Origin: Brasenia schreberi
Taxonomy: Eukaryota > Streptophyta > Magnoliopsida > Nymphaeales > Cabombaceae
Length of the DNA: 64,000 nt
Direction of reading: 5' to 3'
NCBI GenBank assembly: GCA_036023115.1
Contig: JAYKKT010000089.1
Location: forward strand, 9,279,501 to 9,343,500
Position 1 is the stretch's first letter. The number at the start of each line of letters is the position of its first letter. A program made the position numbers and the translations under genes. Positions 1-14,000 of the stretch are shown piece by piece. The notes below the pieces were generated by a model that did no database searches, was not told the origin of the DNA, and worked only from the letters and a program-made list of their open reading frames with translations.

Positions 1-130
1 CCTTACCAGATGCACCCTTGGGGATCGAACTTGTAGCCTACTTGAAAACACCACCCACTTTTTTCTTGGTTACAATGCGAGCCCGAAGCTTGACACACAC
101 ATGATGCATGCACCCCCAAAGCTGAACACA
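1..130 (-). repeat. SINE family 1 fragment (3' part)
   Basis: A T-rich run at about 58-64 is followed by a GTTACAA-type start, a 'gcccgaagc' block and a CA-rich 'gcatgcaccccc' block. This is the order seen in the fuller family copies at 13.9, 16.4 and 39.4 kb, read on the minus strand. The tRNA-like box B is not in the expected place; a separate 'gggatcgaac' at about 21-30 may belong to another fragment. No target-site duplication is visible. Confidence 0.45.
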
Positions 131-999
131 CACATGTTACAATGTGGGGTTATCTCCATCATTCTTTTCTTTTTTTTCCTTTTTGTGCCCATTATCTAGT
201 TAACAAGCATTTAATTTTCCTCATAAAATTGATTTTTGGATATCAAATTCATCTTACAAATCTGAACCCATGCCCAACCCGAATTATGCATAGCCCAATT
301 AGATAGATCCGGTTCTTCGGCGGTCCAGGATGGCTTGAACCCATTGATCATGGGGCGGACAACTCAAGAATTTTAGTCATAATCTCTCACCGGTCGATCG
401 ACACAACGCCCGGGTTGTTTGTCACCATTTAGGGCACATTTGCTTCTTATGTTGAATTAAAAACACATCAAGAGGTGATTTTCATTCTCATGTGATTTGT
501 GGTGAACCAAACATGATATTTGGGTCTCAGGCACCAATGCTAATGTGTAACTCAGAATCATCTATCAACAACCCGAGTGTAGAATCCAAAAGTCTGAAAG
601 AGGGGCATGCAGAGATTAGCCCACGGAAAATGCTTAGTGTGGGGTGAACGATGTTTTATAACTCACAAGTTCAACCGTGTGTCATGGGCGTTTGGTTCCC
701 CGGACCGTGCATGCATGTGTAATTGTAATCAGAACAAATTAAAAGCAGAAAATTGTGAAGCCCACGGTTGAATCCATGGAATAAAATAGATTTAATTGTA
801 ATCCATGGAAGAAGCTTCGAGAAATGTAATCGTAACCGTCAAATTAGCATCTTTAAGTTCCATTTTTCGATTGACATCTTCAATCTCAGCTCTTGATCTC
901 CTGCTGCTAATAAGGATTGAAGCTCAGCCGTTGATGCAGGACCACTTAAATACCAATGTAGAAGTAGTAGATGCATAACCCTGATGAGTCTTTTTCTAA

Positions 1000-1118
1000 T
1001 GTCCGGGGTATGTTGGGGAGGTTGAAGCGGCGTGAACGCCTTTGGTGTCGAGCTCATGACCTTCAATGTATGGGCCAACCCTCTAGCCAGATGATCTATT
1101 GATAGTTGTGCACTATAA
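1000..1118 (-). repeat. SINE family 2 copy (tRNA-derived)
   Basis: On the minus strand it reads an A-box-like 'agatcatctggctagaggg' followed by a B-box-like 'catgagctcga', then a region matching 'accaaaggcgttcacgcc'. It aligns along its length with the copy at 31,341-31,472. It is diverged and no flanking duplication is evident. Confidence 0.5.
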
Positions 1119-1968
1119 TAAGCTCTTTGAAATAGAGGATTGGATCATATTCATGGATTATTCTCGATTTAGCAAGGCACTCCGAGTTAGGCCTTAATTG
1201 CTTAAGCCTTTCTTCACTCTATCCCAAATTAAAGAAAAGAAAGAAAGAACTTGTAAGAGAACCGATTCAAACCGAACCAAACAGATGGTTCCAGTTTGGT
1301 TTGATCCTGAACCACATTCTATTTATTTTAGGGTTTCACTGAATTTCGAGTATTATGTCATCATATTATTTATATTTATGGTCCCAATTTAATATGTATA
1401 TGAGGTTATAAAACTCATATATAAACTTTTAAACTTATCATGATTTATAAGTCCATAAGATCGAGTCTCCTTAATTGAGAAAACCAACATTGAGAGAGTT
1501 GTACCACTATTAGGCTGACCTGACTCAAACCAGATTAGTCGGGGTCTTTGTGGGCTTCCATACTATAATGGATCTAGAAAATTTAGACTGAGGGAGTGGA
1601 AATATAAGTTACTAATTACCATTACCATGAACTCATTATAGTATAGTTATTTTTATGTACAATAAACTTTTTAATTTTAAAACAATATTTTAACATAAAT
1701 ATAACTACTATTAATCTTTAAATTGATAACCAAACCATCAAAATATTTAACAGTATGACTAAGGTTATGTTCAGATACTATAGGTTAAGACAAAAAAAAA
1801 AGTAATTCTTGGTAGGAAATTATTATTTTATAAGAAGTTTAATGACGTAATATATATCCCATATCATGTATTATAGCTCCTTGGAAAGTAGGTCATAATG
1901 TAAAAGTTAGGTTCAGGTTGACTTACTTTGACACTAATACGAAATGAGACTACATCAAAGACACAAAG

Positions 1969-2071
1969 CACAACGAGCAATAACCTACTTGGCTAGGGGT
2001 CGACCCACAGGTCATGAGTTCGAAAATCAGCGTGTTCATCTAGCTTCGGCTTCCCTATCATGGAAAAAAAA
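1969..2071 (+). repeat. SINE family 2 copy with A-tail
   Basis: Plus-strand copy: 'cctacttggctaggggtcga' as the A-box region, 'catgagttcgaaaatc' as the B-box region, a 'cttcggcttccc' block, then a run of ten A. The order tRNA-like head, short body, A-tail is that of a tRNA-derived SINE. Confidence 0.55.
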
Positions 2072-2378
2072 AAGCCGGATACAAATACTACACAAAGGTC
2101 CTTAACCATGCCTGCCCAAGGTAACACAAAAAAAGTCGTGTTATGCTAGGTTGACCTACTCTTGACGCATACAAAACGACAAACCACAAAAGCAGATGCC
2201 TGAAACATCATGGTCATGACCCAGAAACTATGCGAGTGTTCAATCACTTTGAAGAATTTGGGTTGTGTTCGGGACCTGTTGCTAACACGCATACGAATAA
2301 GATGACACAAACACGACATGAAATACAAATCCGTCGTGCTAGCTAGTAGCCATCAAACTTTCATAGTGCAGAGGCCAA

Positions 2379-4083
<1,705 letters not shown>

Positions 4084-4099
4084 AGCATCTCTTGGAGAC

Positions 4100-5310
4100 C
4101 TTTTAGGCCTCAAGGATTCAGAAGACACGTAATTTAGTCTTTGAATATGAAGCTGTAGTTGTACTAGTTTCCTGCTTTGTTGCTTGGACGATAACTATCT
4201 CTTGCTTGTAACAATGGGGTGTGAGCTTTCTGAGCGCAGAGAGAGTAATGCCAGGTAAATTTCGTGTCGTGTTGTGTTCACAATGAACTCTGCTTTGTTT
4301 ACACCAAGACACAGAATCCTGTTGTAAGAGCCAAGTGATGCGATTCGCATATTTCTTATTTAATAAAAAAAGGACTGCTATTCTGTGTGTGTGTGTGTGT
4401 ATGGTTGATGCTGTGAACAGTTTCTTTGATGAAGATTGAAATGAAGGCTTGAGATTGACCGCCGATATTATCTTTCTTTGGTCATGTAACATAGAAGAGA
4501 AATATGATCTTGTGTCTAGACCAGGTTTTGACATAAACGATGAATAAAATAATACAAGGTGCAAGAAAATAACTCCACACTCGCGTCTACAATGTAGTAC
4601 GCAAAGATCAGGTTCTGCTCGGGTTGACGTGTTTCCAATATGGACATGAAGGGCACAAAGAACACAACACAGAATACAAACTTGACACCTCTTACAAGTT
4701 AGCTGCACCTGCACACATCATGGTGACTTGGGTGTTTGAAAAAGAGAAAAGCCCATAGGGGATGCGGCATCATTGGCTTCGGCTTCATTGAGCAAGAAAA
4801 GAACCAGACCCGTCCTGACCCGAATATCTTGAACCTGAAAAAAGAAGGGAAATTTCTCCATGAACAACATTTAGATATGGTTTTGGATTTTACCAAGAAA
4901 ACATTATCCAAATTCAGATCCAATAACTATCCAGATATGGTTTTGGATAACGACTTTGAGATTATAGTTTTCTCAGAGAAGGATATCTCCAATCCATCCA
5001 CATGACAAGCTATTTGTTCGAACCGGACATATCCAATCCAGCTAGATCATGGTTCTCGATCTGTGAGACTGCAAGTTCCGGTAAAAAGTCTATGGCCTGG
5101 CCCTGCATTTTTTCAGGGCTGGACCAAGCGTTCGAGGACATAATGCCTACGACACAAAGAACGAAAGGCAAACGTATTCTTCTTTGCACAGAAAAAGGTA
5201 AGCCGGCGCCCCCTTGTGTGCGTATATTGTGTGATCTGCTCATTGAAGTAAGGGAGTGACGAGGATCGCATTTTGCGAAGAGACTCTTTGTTCGGAGGAG
5301 GAGGATTATT
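4100..5310. other. Intergenic, no gene recognised
   Basis: Includes a (GT)n tract at about 4385-4401. A 198-codon minus-strand frame (4118-4714) has no domain I recognise and runs through the GT tract, so I do not call it. Between about 4870 and 5040 a short element with a repeated 'gatatggttttggat' motif is present. Confidence 0.5.
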
Positions 5311-5312
5311 GA

Positions 5313-6045
5313 GAGGACGGGCGAAAGCCTCTCTTGCGTCTTTTGGAAACCGAGAAGAAGAAGCCGAAGGAGCGCCGTCCATACCTCGCTTCCGAGTGCC
5401 GCGACCTTGCCGAGGCCGACAAATGGAGGCAGCAGATCATGCGCGAGATCGGGCGGAAGGTCATGGAGATCCAGAACCCTGGACTCGGCGAGCACCGGCT
5501 CCGTGATCTCAACGACGAGATCAACAAGCTCATCCGCGAAAAGGCACACTGGGAGCACCGGATCGTCGAGCTCGGCGGCCCCAATTACACCAAGCACTCC
5601 GCCAAGATGACCGACCTCGACGGCAACATCGTCGACGTCCCCAACCCCGGCGGCCGCGGCCCCGGCTACCGCTACTTCGGCGCCGCCAAAAGCTCCCCGG
5701 CGTCCGCGAGCTCTTCGAAAAGCCTCCGGAGCTTCGCAAGCGGCGTACTCGATACGACATTTATAAGAGGATTGATGCCAGCTACTACGGTTACAGGGAT
5801 GATGAGGACGGCGTGTTGGAGCGCCTTTGAGGGCCCTGCGGAGGAGAAGATGCGGCGTGAGGCGGTTGAGGAGTGGCAGAGGTTGGAGGATGTGAGGAGG
5901 AAGGAGGCGAGGAAGGGCGTGAGGAGTGGGGAGGGTTGCTGCAGTGGCGACCACTGCGGCAGCGAGGGAGCTGCTGCATGAGGAAGAGGAGGAGGTGGTG
6001 GAGGAGGAGAGGAGGGTCTTCTTTTTCTCTTGTTACTGAGGATGT
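5313..6045 (+). pseudogene. ISY1: ISY1-like pre-mRNA splicing factor, broken copy
   Basis: ISY1 is a component of the NineTeen/Prp19-associated spliceosome complex in the nucleus. From about 5349 the plus strand encodes the highly conserved ISY1 core: KKKPKERRPYLASECRDLAE, EADKWRQQIMREIGRKV, HRLRDLNDEINKL, GGPNYTKHSAKMTDL and GRGPGYRYFGAAK. The frame is then lost: a missing base in the AAAA run at about 5688-5691 shifts the LPGVRELFEKPPELRKR to ERL segment out of frame; an extra T in 'gcgccttt' at about 5826-5828 restores it for EGPAEEKMRREAVEEW; an extra G at about 5932-5935 shifts it again before AREL, EEEEEVVEEERR. The first roughly 19 family residues (including ATG) are absent and the conserved C-terminal end is lost after EEERR. 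It is intron-free and much more GC-rich than its surroundings. All three indels lie in short homopolymers, so sequencing error is possible, but missing ends favour a pseudogene. Confidence 0.8.
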
Positions 6046-6830
6046 AAATTTTGACACTATATTATGCAATTCGGTCAGATATACTTCACCTTATTCTTCT
6101 GTTCTCATTAATTTTGCACAATTTAGTTGTTGTGTTCTCATTAACAAGTGAAAATAGTTGCAACCTGCCCAAGTTGAATTTTGCTATTGTGGTTTTTCTA
6201 CATTCAAGAATTTTGATTCTAACCAAGCCATCGTGATCGTACTATCTGATTTCGTCTTATATACTTCTTATCCTCATTGTTTACCCCATTGAGCTAGTTA
6301 TTGCTGACATTGATATCAAACAAGTGAAAATAGTTACGGAATGTGTTAGCTGAATTGTGGTATTATTCTCTGAATATTAAAGTCTCTACCTCAAAGTAGA
6401 CGGTTGTATACGCATGATGGTATTACTGCATGCATGCAACTTTCTTTTGGCTGTCTATGATGCTAAAAATCTCTGCGTCAAAGGAGGCCATCGTATAGGC
6501 AAGTTGGAATCCCAAAGTCCAAAATTTATGTATCTCGAATTTAGAGTCTGCTAAACTCTTGTAAGCTGCATGAGAAGGGGGCTTATTTGTGTGCTTGTAA
6601 TGTAGGCTGGCGTCTGGTTCATGGTGATGTCTACCTTTTCAGTGCTTAGAAGATGTTTAACTTTTTCTGGCTATTCATGGCATTGCTCTATCAACTTTAG
6701 GAGCTGAGTGGACCTCAAGAGTATGGACAACTGACCAAAGACTTAAATCAAGAAATATTCTCAATCAATAATGTCATATTCTTAACCACTTCTTGTTGAA
6801 CTCTTCATCGCGACTAAAGTGCTGATTGGT
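6046..6830. other. Intergenic, no gene recognised
   Basis: AT-rich sequence downstream of the ISY1-like copy. It has no A-tail and no direct repeat that would mark the ISY1 copy as a retrocopy. No domain-bearing frame is visible. Confidence 0.5.
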
Positions 6831-6837
6831 AGGACTC

Positions 6838-7290
6838 CGACCCGATGTTATAAAAATCATATTGTAATGTACGATATAATACGATAAGATTAAGGTACCT
6901 TTATTACAAAACACATTTATTGCACCATATCGGGGTGTACTGAATCATATAATACACCGTGTATTGTATAATATGCTGCAAGTTTCAAAATTCATATTAA
7001 AAAAATCATAGTTTAGGGCAATGTTATAAATATCATATCGTATTGAACCATACATGATACGGATATATTGGTACCTGAACTAATATGTTTCATGTACATG
7101 TATCGCAACGTGCACCTCATATCGAATAATATAGTGTATTTTTTATGATTTTTGACTTTTAATGATTTTTAATTTTTCAATATTCTAATATACTGTATCA
7201 TATTGTATCGTATGATACAATACAATTATCGCGTATTGGTGCTCTATATGATACTTAGACACTGATACGCTAATTACAACATTGGTTTTA
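6838..7290. mobile_element. MITE-like elements rich in ATCATATCGTAT motifs
   Basis: Two adjacent AT-rich elements are built from repeats of 'tcgtat', 'gatac' and 'tcatat'. One appears bounded by inverted ends: 'caatgttataaatatcata' at about 7020 and, on the other strand, 'caatgttgtaattagcgta' at about 7285. This resembles non-autonomous DNA transposons with loose terminal inverted repeats. The superfamily is not certain and no target duplication was identified. Confidence 0.45.
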
Positions 7291-7516
7291 GGTGTGTTTA
7301 AAGACTTTAGACCCCTTCTAGATTGGCTTTTTTGTCTCCTCTTTCATGTTTATTCCTTCTTCTCTTTAAGACCTACTCTTTTTTAAAATTCTCATAACCG
7401 ATAAGCTAATTACAATATTGGTTTTAGGTGTGTTTAAACCCCTTCTAGATCAGCTTTTTTATCTCCTCTTTCATGTCTATTCCTTTTTGTCTTTAAGACC
7501 AACTCTTTTCTAAAAA
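7269..7516. repeat. Tandem duplication, about 136-bp period
   Basis: A unit starting 'gctaattacaacattggttt' at 7269 recurs at 7405 ('gctaattacaatattggttt') with the same downstream order ('cttctagat', 'tctcctctttcatgt', 'tctttaagacc'). The second copy has small deletions. A 31-bp duplication starting 'atatgcattcaacattc' follows at about 7520-7581. Confidence 0.75.
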
Positions 7517-7581
7517 TATGATATGCATTCAACATTCATTAATAGTCATCGATATGTATTCGACATTCGTTAGTAGTCATC

Positions 7582-8156
7582 TATCCTAAGTTTGAAAATG
7601 AGGCCTAACAGTGATGTATGCACTTGATTTAGTTTGTTTTAACGATGAATGTGTTGTCTCTTGGTATAGTGTATATTGTAGAATTTTTTCTTTTTCTAAA
7701 CATTTTAACATTTTTTAATGTTTTTTAAAAAATAACTTAAAAATCGCCTGTATCATATTGTATTGTATGATAAAGGTGTATCGTCACAGGATCCCATACA
7801 ATATTTACAAGATTGTTCCGAGTCTTCCGATCTCATGCTTTTGTTAGTGATGTTGTAGAATAAAATTTTAGTATTTCTGAGGTGCGTCCTTCTTGTTCTT
7901 TATACGAGTTTATAGTATATTCTATATGTACTTTCGTGAGAGATGATTTACTTCATGTTTGAATGAATTTTGCAACTGTTATATGCACCTCATTTTTTTG
8001 GATGTGCTCTGGTATATGTTTGGATTAGCATGATACATATAGATACAGGCTCTTCAAACGCTAAAGTTGTTCCATAATCAAAGACTATCGGGATTATACG
8101 GAGAGTTCAACATCTTAGGTTTGCCTTCTAATGATATTGTGCGGGAGTGTTATACA

Positions 8157-8207
<51 letters not shown>

Positions 8208-9000
8208 ATTCATCTACCATCTAACGGACTGGAGAGCCCAGATATATTAAGTTAAAGCAACATTACTTTAAGTTCTAGCCACGGGACCCTAAATATGTGA
8301 ATGTGGATAAAAATACTTCAGGCGGACCAATGTTTCTGCGACTTTGTGAAGCCGCATCCTCATGATAAGCTTTGGGCACAGCTCTGTTATCGTAATGTTG
8401 TTTCAAATAGCTTGGTTCTTGGGAACAAGGATTTCATGTGCACGTGGCAACTGAGTAAGACTCGAGGACCATGACTCCATGTATGGCATGTTAATTGTAT
8501 ATAACATATTCACTTGCTGATGCCATTTGACATGATAGTGTTTCCTACCCCACTCTGCCATTGCTGGTTCCAAGCTCGAATAAGGAGGGTTGTGACGGCC
8601 AACCTAAAACACAGTAGAACTTTTTTACAATGGATTTTATAATTTTATGAGAACACGATGTTGCGGAAGACCCCTAAAGTGTTGGAAGGGGACAATAGAT
8701 CATGATCTTGCTTTTTTTGGAGTCAAATGTGAATATAAGCACAATATAGAGCTCAATAGTGATTAAAAGTCGATGTAGCCAACCCCACTTAATGTGGGTT
8801 GGTTTTGGTTTGGTAGTGTTTCTACACCCTTTGGTTATAGGTAGCAACATGGTATTTATTCAGCGCGTGTTGCGGACCTCAATGAACTATGAACACTGGG
8901 TGAAGCATGTAGGTATATTATTAGTTTACAAGGTTGTTGCTGCAAGTATTGTATGCTCTCTCGTTGCCTGTTCATGTGAGCAAATTCAGTGAAATTGAGA
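7582..9000. other. Intergenic with possible LINE 3' tail
   Basis: Holds a (GT)24 tract (8159-8206) and, at about 8770-8820, 'gatgtagccaaccccactt', which resembles the 3' ends of plant RTE-type LINEs. Evidence for a LINE here is weak. A 77-codon frame at 8759-8992 has no recognisable domain. Confidence 0.35.
8159..8206. repeat. Microsatellite (GT)24
   Basis: Uninterrupted GT dinucleotides. Confidence 0.97.
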
Positions 9001-9179
9001 GGAAAATGAAAGTTTATAAAGTTAGATTATAATTTATTACATAATACAAATATAAAGTTATAAACTATAACAACCAATTTCATTCTACAAAATGTAGATC
9101 ATAATCAATAAATGCATGATAAGCATTATAATCACGGTCATCTCCATCTCTCCCCTCTTTCTCCAAAAGTGGGTCATCC

Positions 9180-10530
9180 AATCCTTCACCTTGTATCTTT
9201 GCCTCATTCCCCTCCAGTTTGCATCTTCTAAAATAATAGGAAGCTCTTGTTCGACTCAATCATCAAGAATATCAATATTTTCATAGCTAAGTGGGTAATA
9301 TGACACCATCCTTACCTTTCTTGCATCCTTTTGCATTTGTCTATAAAGAAAACAAAGAAAGAACACAATTTACTTAGAAGTTAGAAAATATATCTTATGA
9401 ATTACAACTTACAAGTTTAAGAAATAACAAAAATATTTTTTTACCTTTGTGTTAACTTTATATTGTATGCAATATATACCAAATCACGAACATAAACATA
9501 TTCCAATCTGTTTCTCTTTTTTGTGTGAATGCATTAAATAAAATTTCAATTCCTCTCACATTCACTCGAACTATATGTTTAGATTAATATGGGTTGAGCA
9601 AACCTTGACAAATTCAAGACACCTACACCAAATCAAGTTTATCATTCATCTAAAATAAAATATAGTAAACGAAAGGATTAAGTCTTAAGAATCAATACAA
9701 GTCATAATAAGAATGAAGAAGAATTAATAATTTATCAAAAAACTAAATCATACCTGATCACATTTGGGAGCGGAGTTGTATTGCAATTGATCTTCCAAAA
9801 TCTTCAATTTTATCTATATACTTATATAACTCTAAATGAATATTGCACTTAGTAAATAAATTTTTTACAATGTCAATTGCATTTAATATCCGTTTGAAAG
9901 AAAAATCAATTTGCAATATTAAACGGAAGATAATTTTCATAAAAGAAACTATGCACACTTCAAATTTACTTTCTCAATTACTTTTCTAGAAGTTATAATT
10001 GATCTAATACCTTGTTGAGGTCCAGAAATAGTATGTTGGGAAAACAATGAATGCATTCCACCACCTCTAGCACTTCCTCTACCACTCCTCGCAACCATCG
10101 AAGAGTCATAGGCTCTTGCAATGAAACAAGAATTAACCTCGCTGCTACTGTCACCAGAACCTATACTCTTTCATTTTATCTCGTCTTCTCCTATTCTACT
10201 CAACTGTTTCTTCTTCTTCCTCTATAGTCATAAGATAATTTCTTCTCGACAAGCATACTAAGACATCTCAACCGTCTATTTTTACTCTCTTTGTCGTAAT
10301 CTCTTCTTTTTCTTTATGAATTTCATAATTTTTTTGAATTTTATACTTTACACTTTAAAACACCTAATGACAAACACTAGCATTTTTTTTAGTTCTCGCA
10401 AAGATGTTTCATGCGGTAAATACCTCCATGCTTCACCTCATTACAATACATACACTTGTTGATAAGCTTATTGTCTTCATACACTGGGTACAATACTTAC
10501 ACGGATCACCTCGTTCTAATGCCATCAAGC
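9180..10530 (-). mobile_element. Decayed hAT-type transposase with BED finger
   Basis: On the minus strand at about 10,520-10,400 the translation gives GDPCKYC and, after a frame change, NKLINKCMYCNEVKHGG followed by IYRMKHLCEN. This has the layout of the BED zinc finger (CxxC, then KHL) at the N terminus of plant hAT transposases. Downstream, serine/glycine-rich text (VARSGRGSARGGGMHSLF at about 10,090-10,040) matches the usual linker position. Later frames are broken by many stops and no intact catalytic region or dimerisation domain is visible. It is a dead element; its ends were not found. Confidence 0.5.
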
Positions 10531-11426
10531 AAAGTAAAGATAAACTACGAGGGTAAAACTTTACAAAAGTGGTAAATCTTAGAATTTAGCAAAATTTTCA
10601 AGTGAAAAATATGGTTATAAAGGAGTAGGGATGAAACAAGAGACTATGTTCGGATTTGAGAAAACTCATTAATTTTCAACGGTTTGAGACAAAAAAACGT
10701 GTGATTCCTTTACAAAATCGAGTAAATGAAAGGTATGAAAATCGTTTAAGAACAAGGCTGGTAAAGAAGGGTACAAGAACAAACAAAACAATAGAAAAAA
10801 AACGCAAGTTTCTCGTGTTTTATATTTGTCAATCAACATTGACTCGGACAATATGACTCGATAAATGATATATATGACATTATGATAACCATGAATGAGT
10901 AGGCAGTGGGACCCGCCACCCGCTCTTTTTTCTCCCACGTGCCTCTTTGTCACGTGGCCACCTCATGATTGTCGGCTAAAGTCTACACTTAATAATCTCA
11001 CAATAAGATGCTTAGATTTCTACTAAAATTCAAGACTTGGAAAAAAGTTTTAACAAGCGATATTCGGTGAAACCGCGGGGTCCTGGATCGAAGTGATCTT
11101 CTGGAAGTTATGACCACAATCAAACCGGGGATCCACTACTGACTGGTTCGCGGATCGATTTTCCTTGGCTCGACTGGTTCATGGGCAGTTCGATTTTGGG
11201 TCAACCCATCCGGTGGTTTCAAATCAGCAAGGTCGATTTGATCCAATGGCTTAGGAATCTTTTTAAGGTGAAGTGCACTTGTTTTGGGTAAGGACTACTT
11301 GTATTTCATGTCTATAAAATATTTATATTTCTCGTATTTAATGATGAACTCAAGAATTTTTCGGGTTGGAGCAAGAAACGCACCTTGGTTTGGCCTAAAG
11401 AGGGTCCTAACCGGGTGAGCGGTTGC

Positions 11427-12461
11427 TCCTGGTTGCAAGAAGTATGAACCATGAATTGCAGCCACTCGATGATTTCAATAAGCGAAGGCTCAAATCTGTC
11501 ATTTACAACGCTCTGGTTGCTATTTCTTGAATGCCTTGAATAATTAAGTGCGTGTGTTTGTGCTCTCCCTGTAATACATACACACACATATGTATGTATG
11601 TATGTACATGAGGTGCAAACATGGCTGGTAAATGAACCAAGCCGCTTGTTGTTTGGCTTGCCCTTAGCTCATCGACACTCACTTTGTTAAATTATATGAG
11701 CTGAACATGAAGATGGTACATTCCTCTTGGTTCGGCTTGTGGAAGCTCATTAAAAGACGTTTTTTATTCCCCAAATTTGACCAGAACCATGCTTCCCAAG
11801 GTAATTGTGTTAAGGCAAATGAAGGTTCTTTTTGTCCATAAATTTCATAAATGAAGGTTTAGCCTTTTAGGTAAATAAAGGCATTCTATTTAGGGTACTT
11901 GGGAAAATCTCTCCTTCAACTTGGTTCAGCTTGGCTCAAAAAAAAATAACGAACATCTGTTTGAAGCAAAGGCTGTTGGGCTAACGATTGGCTGGCCTCC
12001 TTCCTATAGAAAATGAGCCAAAAAATGAACATGATCAATTCTTTTGTTCATTCGGCTCACTTACCAGCTCTAGGCGGTCGTCGTTAACAAAACCAAGTTT
12101 TTTTAATTGATGAGTAGGTTGGGTTTAGGTGGATCCTTACGAGATATGCACACCCCTGGTATTGAACTCAGGACTTTAGAGCCCCTCCCGGGAGATGCAG
12201 CTCCTTGTACCAAAATCTGGAAAGGAGACGACGATCGACATTCATCAGTAAGTTGGGTTTAGGCAGACCATTACTAAATATGTAAACCTTCTCAAACAAC
12301 AACCTCCTTGTTGCAAGAAGTGAATGAATCATGAATTGCCTCTCAATGATTTCAATAAAGCGAAAGCCTAAATCTGTCATTTATAATGCTCTCCTAACTA
12401 TTTCTTGAATACCTTGAATAATTAAGTGTGTATGTAAGGTGTGTATGTGTTTGTTTGTGTT

Positions 12462-12470
<9 letters not shown>
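11427..12470. repeat. Diverged direct repeat pair, about 170 bp each
   Basis: The segment at about 11,427-11,590 ('ggttgcaagaagtatgaacc', 'gatttcaataagcgaagg', 'ccttgaataattaagtg') recurs in the same order at about 12,297-12,470. Spacing is about 870 bp. Both copies run into dinucleotide-rich DNA at their right ends. They could be two copies of one small element or a local duplication. Confidence 0.65.

Positions 12471-12503
<33 letters not shown>
12464..12503. repeat. Microsatellite (CT)n
   Basis: About 20 CT units at the right edge of the second copy of the direct repeat. Confidence 0.95.
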
Positions 12504-12504
<1 letters not shown>

Positions 12505-13876
12505 ATACACATATATATTTGATCCGATCCTACCTATCATTTATTTTGTTCACTTATGTTTGATCATTGCTTTTCAGAGGATTACAATAAAGTTATCATT
12601 TATTCTTTTTCGAAAATTAAAATTTTTAGACATGATACTCACTTGATATCCCTATATTATACCCACTTAATGTCCCTAACTATACCCACTTGATATCTCT
12701 ATGAATAGTTTTAATGTGGTTGATCAAATCAATCAATTAAAAAATCAAATTAAGCATGATTATGAGAGTAAAATATTTTGTGAGAAATGAGACTACTGAT
12801 TAATTATAAAGGTTGCCAGTCAAGCAGAAAACTTAGGTGGTTTTCTTAATTTTATTTTACTTGTAATTATTTTAAAGTGAAATTCGAATCCAAATCCAAT
12901 TCCACACCAAAACTGCCAGTTAACGCACCCCTACCTGCCAATCTAAGGAGCCCATTAATGGGGCAACCTGAGCTTTATATGATGTAAGGGTGGTGCTGCG
13001 ATTTTTTATATTGAAATAATTGACAATAAGACTTTAGATGGATTTGAATTTACAACTTTTTTTGGTAGAATGTGAATCTTCCTCATTTTGGAGTTCTCCT
13101 TTCCCATGATAATAGGCATATGGGGGGGCAACTTTTGGACCTGACCCTAACCTGAAAAGGATTGGGTCACATCCAGGTTGCCCCAGACCTGACTCGCAAT
13201 ATATATAGTAGTGTATATTATATATATATATTATAATGATAAATGTGTATTTTACATCGTATATATTCATATAGAACGTACTATATATGTGCTATAGTAT
13301 TACATATTTTATATTAAGAAAATTTAATATTGATAATAATATTTATTATTAAGTGGTGCAATTGAACTTCATACACTGCGTTAGGCACATGTCCCACATA
13401 AGCAGTCTCGAGTCATGTCGTACGCGAACTCACGGTGTTAAAGGATTTCCAAAACTATAGGATATTAAAGTGACAATCACAATACAATAAGCTAAGTTGA
13501 TCTTGCTTGGTAATGAAATATGTTTTTTAAAATCCATTAATATGTTTTTCTTTTAAAATCTTGCTTGGTGGCAACTCACGGAGGTTTCGGTTTTGATTCA
13601 GTTCCAGCTCTATGAAAGGTGGAACCGAAAATGAACCGAGTAGTCTCTGGTTCCGGGCCATGTTTAAACTGGTTCCAATCCCAGTTGGCTCTTGGGACCC
13701 GGTTTGAACTGATGTACCGGTTCCAAACCGGTATCTTGTCAAAAAATTTAAACTCCATCATTTTTTCTAAAGTTGCAATCCATTGAAAGAAATATAAGAT
13801 AGTTAATTAACCCGTGTGGTCACTCGAGGGCTGAGCAAAGAAGGGACTGACACCGAACAATCCATGTTCTACTACT

Positions 13877-14000
13877 ACTATTCTTTTTTTTTTGTTACAA
13901 GAGGAGGCTGAAGCCCAATACATGCACCCTATGGGAGTCGAACTCCCCACCAGCAGTAACGGTGATAGAGTGTCCTGCCGTTGAGCTAACACTATGGGTG
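13877..14000 (-). mobile_element. SINE family 1 copy with 15-bp target duplication
   Basis: Read on the minus strand: 5' end 'gcacccatagtg', A-box 'ttagctcaacggcagg', B-box 'gagttcgactccc', body 'gggcttcagcctcctc', 'gtaaca' and an A-tail (T-run at 13,883-13,893). The exact 15-bp sequence ccatgttctactact lies at 13,862-13,876 and again at 14,001-14,015, immediately flanking the element. Internal pol III promoter boxes, A-tail and target duplication together define a tRNA-derived SINE. Confidence 0.88.

Larger units (their letters stand above)
131..2370. other. Intergenic, AT-rich, no gene recognised
   Basis: No coding signal I can defend. The stretch holds two SINE family 2 pieces (listed separately) and long AT-rich tracts. 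The short open frames here lack recognisable domains and are consistent with chance. Confidence 0.6.
10531..13860. other. Intergenic; repeats, no gene recognised
   Basis: Contains a direct duplication (listed separately), a (CT)n tract, fragments rich in GGTTC/GAACC words near 11.1-11.2 and 13.6-13.7 kb, and a possible SINE family 2 piece near 12.1-12.2 kb. No frame carries a known domain. Confidence 0.5.

Noticed and set aside
4118..4714. A 198-codon minus-strand open frame
   Set aside because: No domain recognised; it runs through a GT microsatellite and has cysteine- and histidine-rich text without any known spacing.
5010..5954. A 314-codon minus-strand open frame
   Set aside because: It is the antisense of the GC-rich ISY1-like sequence, where stop codons are rare by composition. 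The conserved protein text is on the plus strand.
13877..14000. B-box and A-box sequences as real tRNA genes
   Set aside because: They cannot fold into a full cloverleaf, lack an anticodon arm in place, and carry A-tails and target duplications. They are SINEs.
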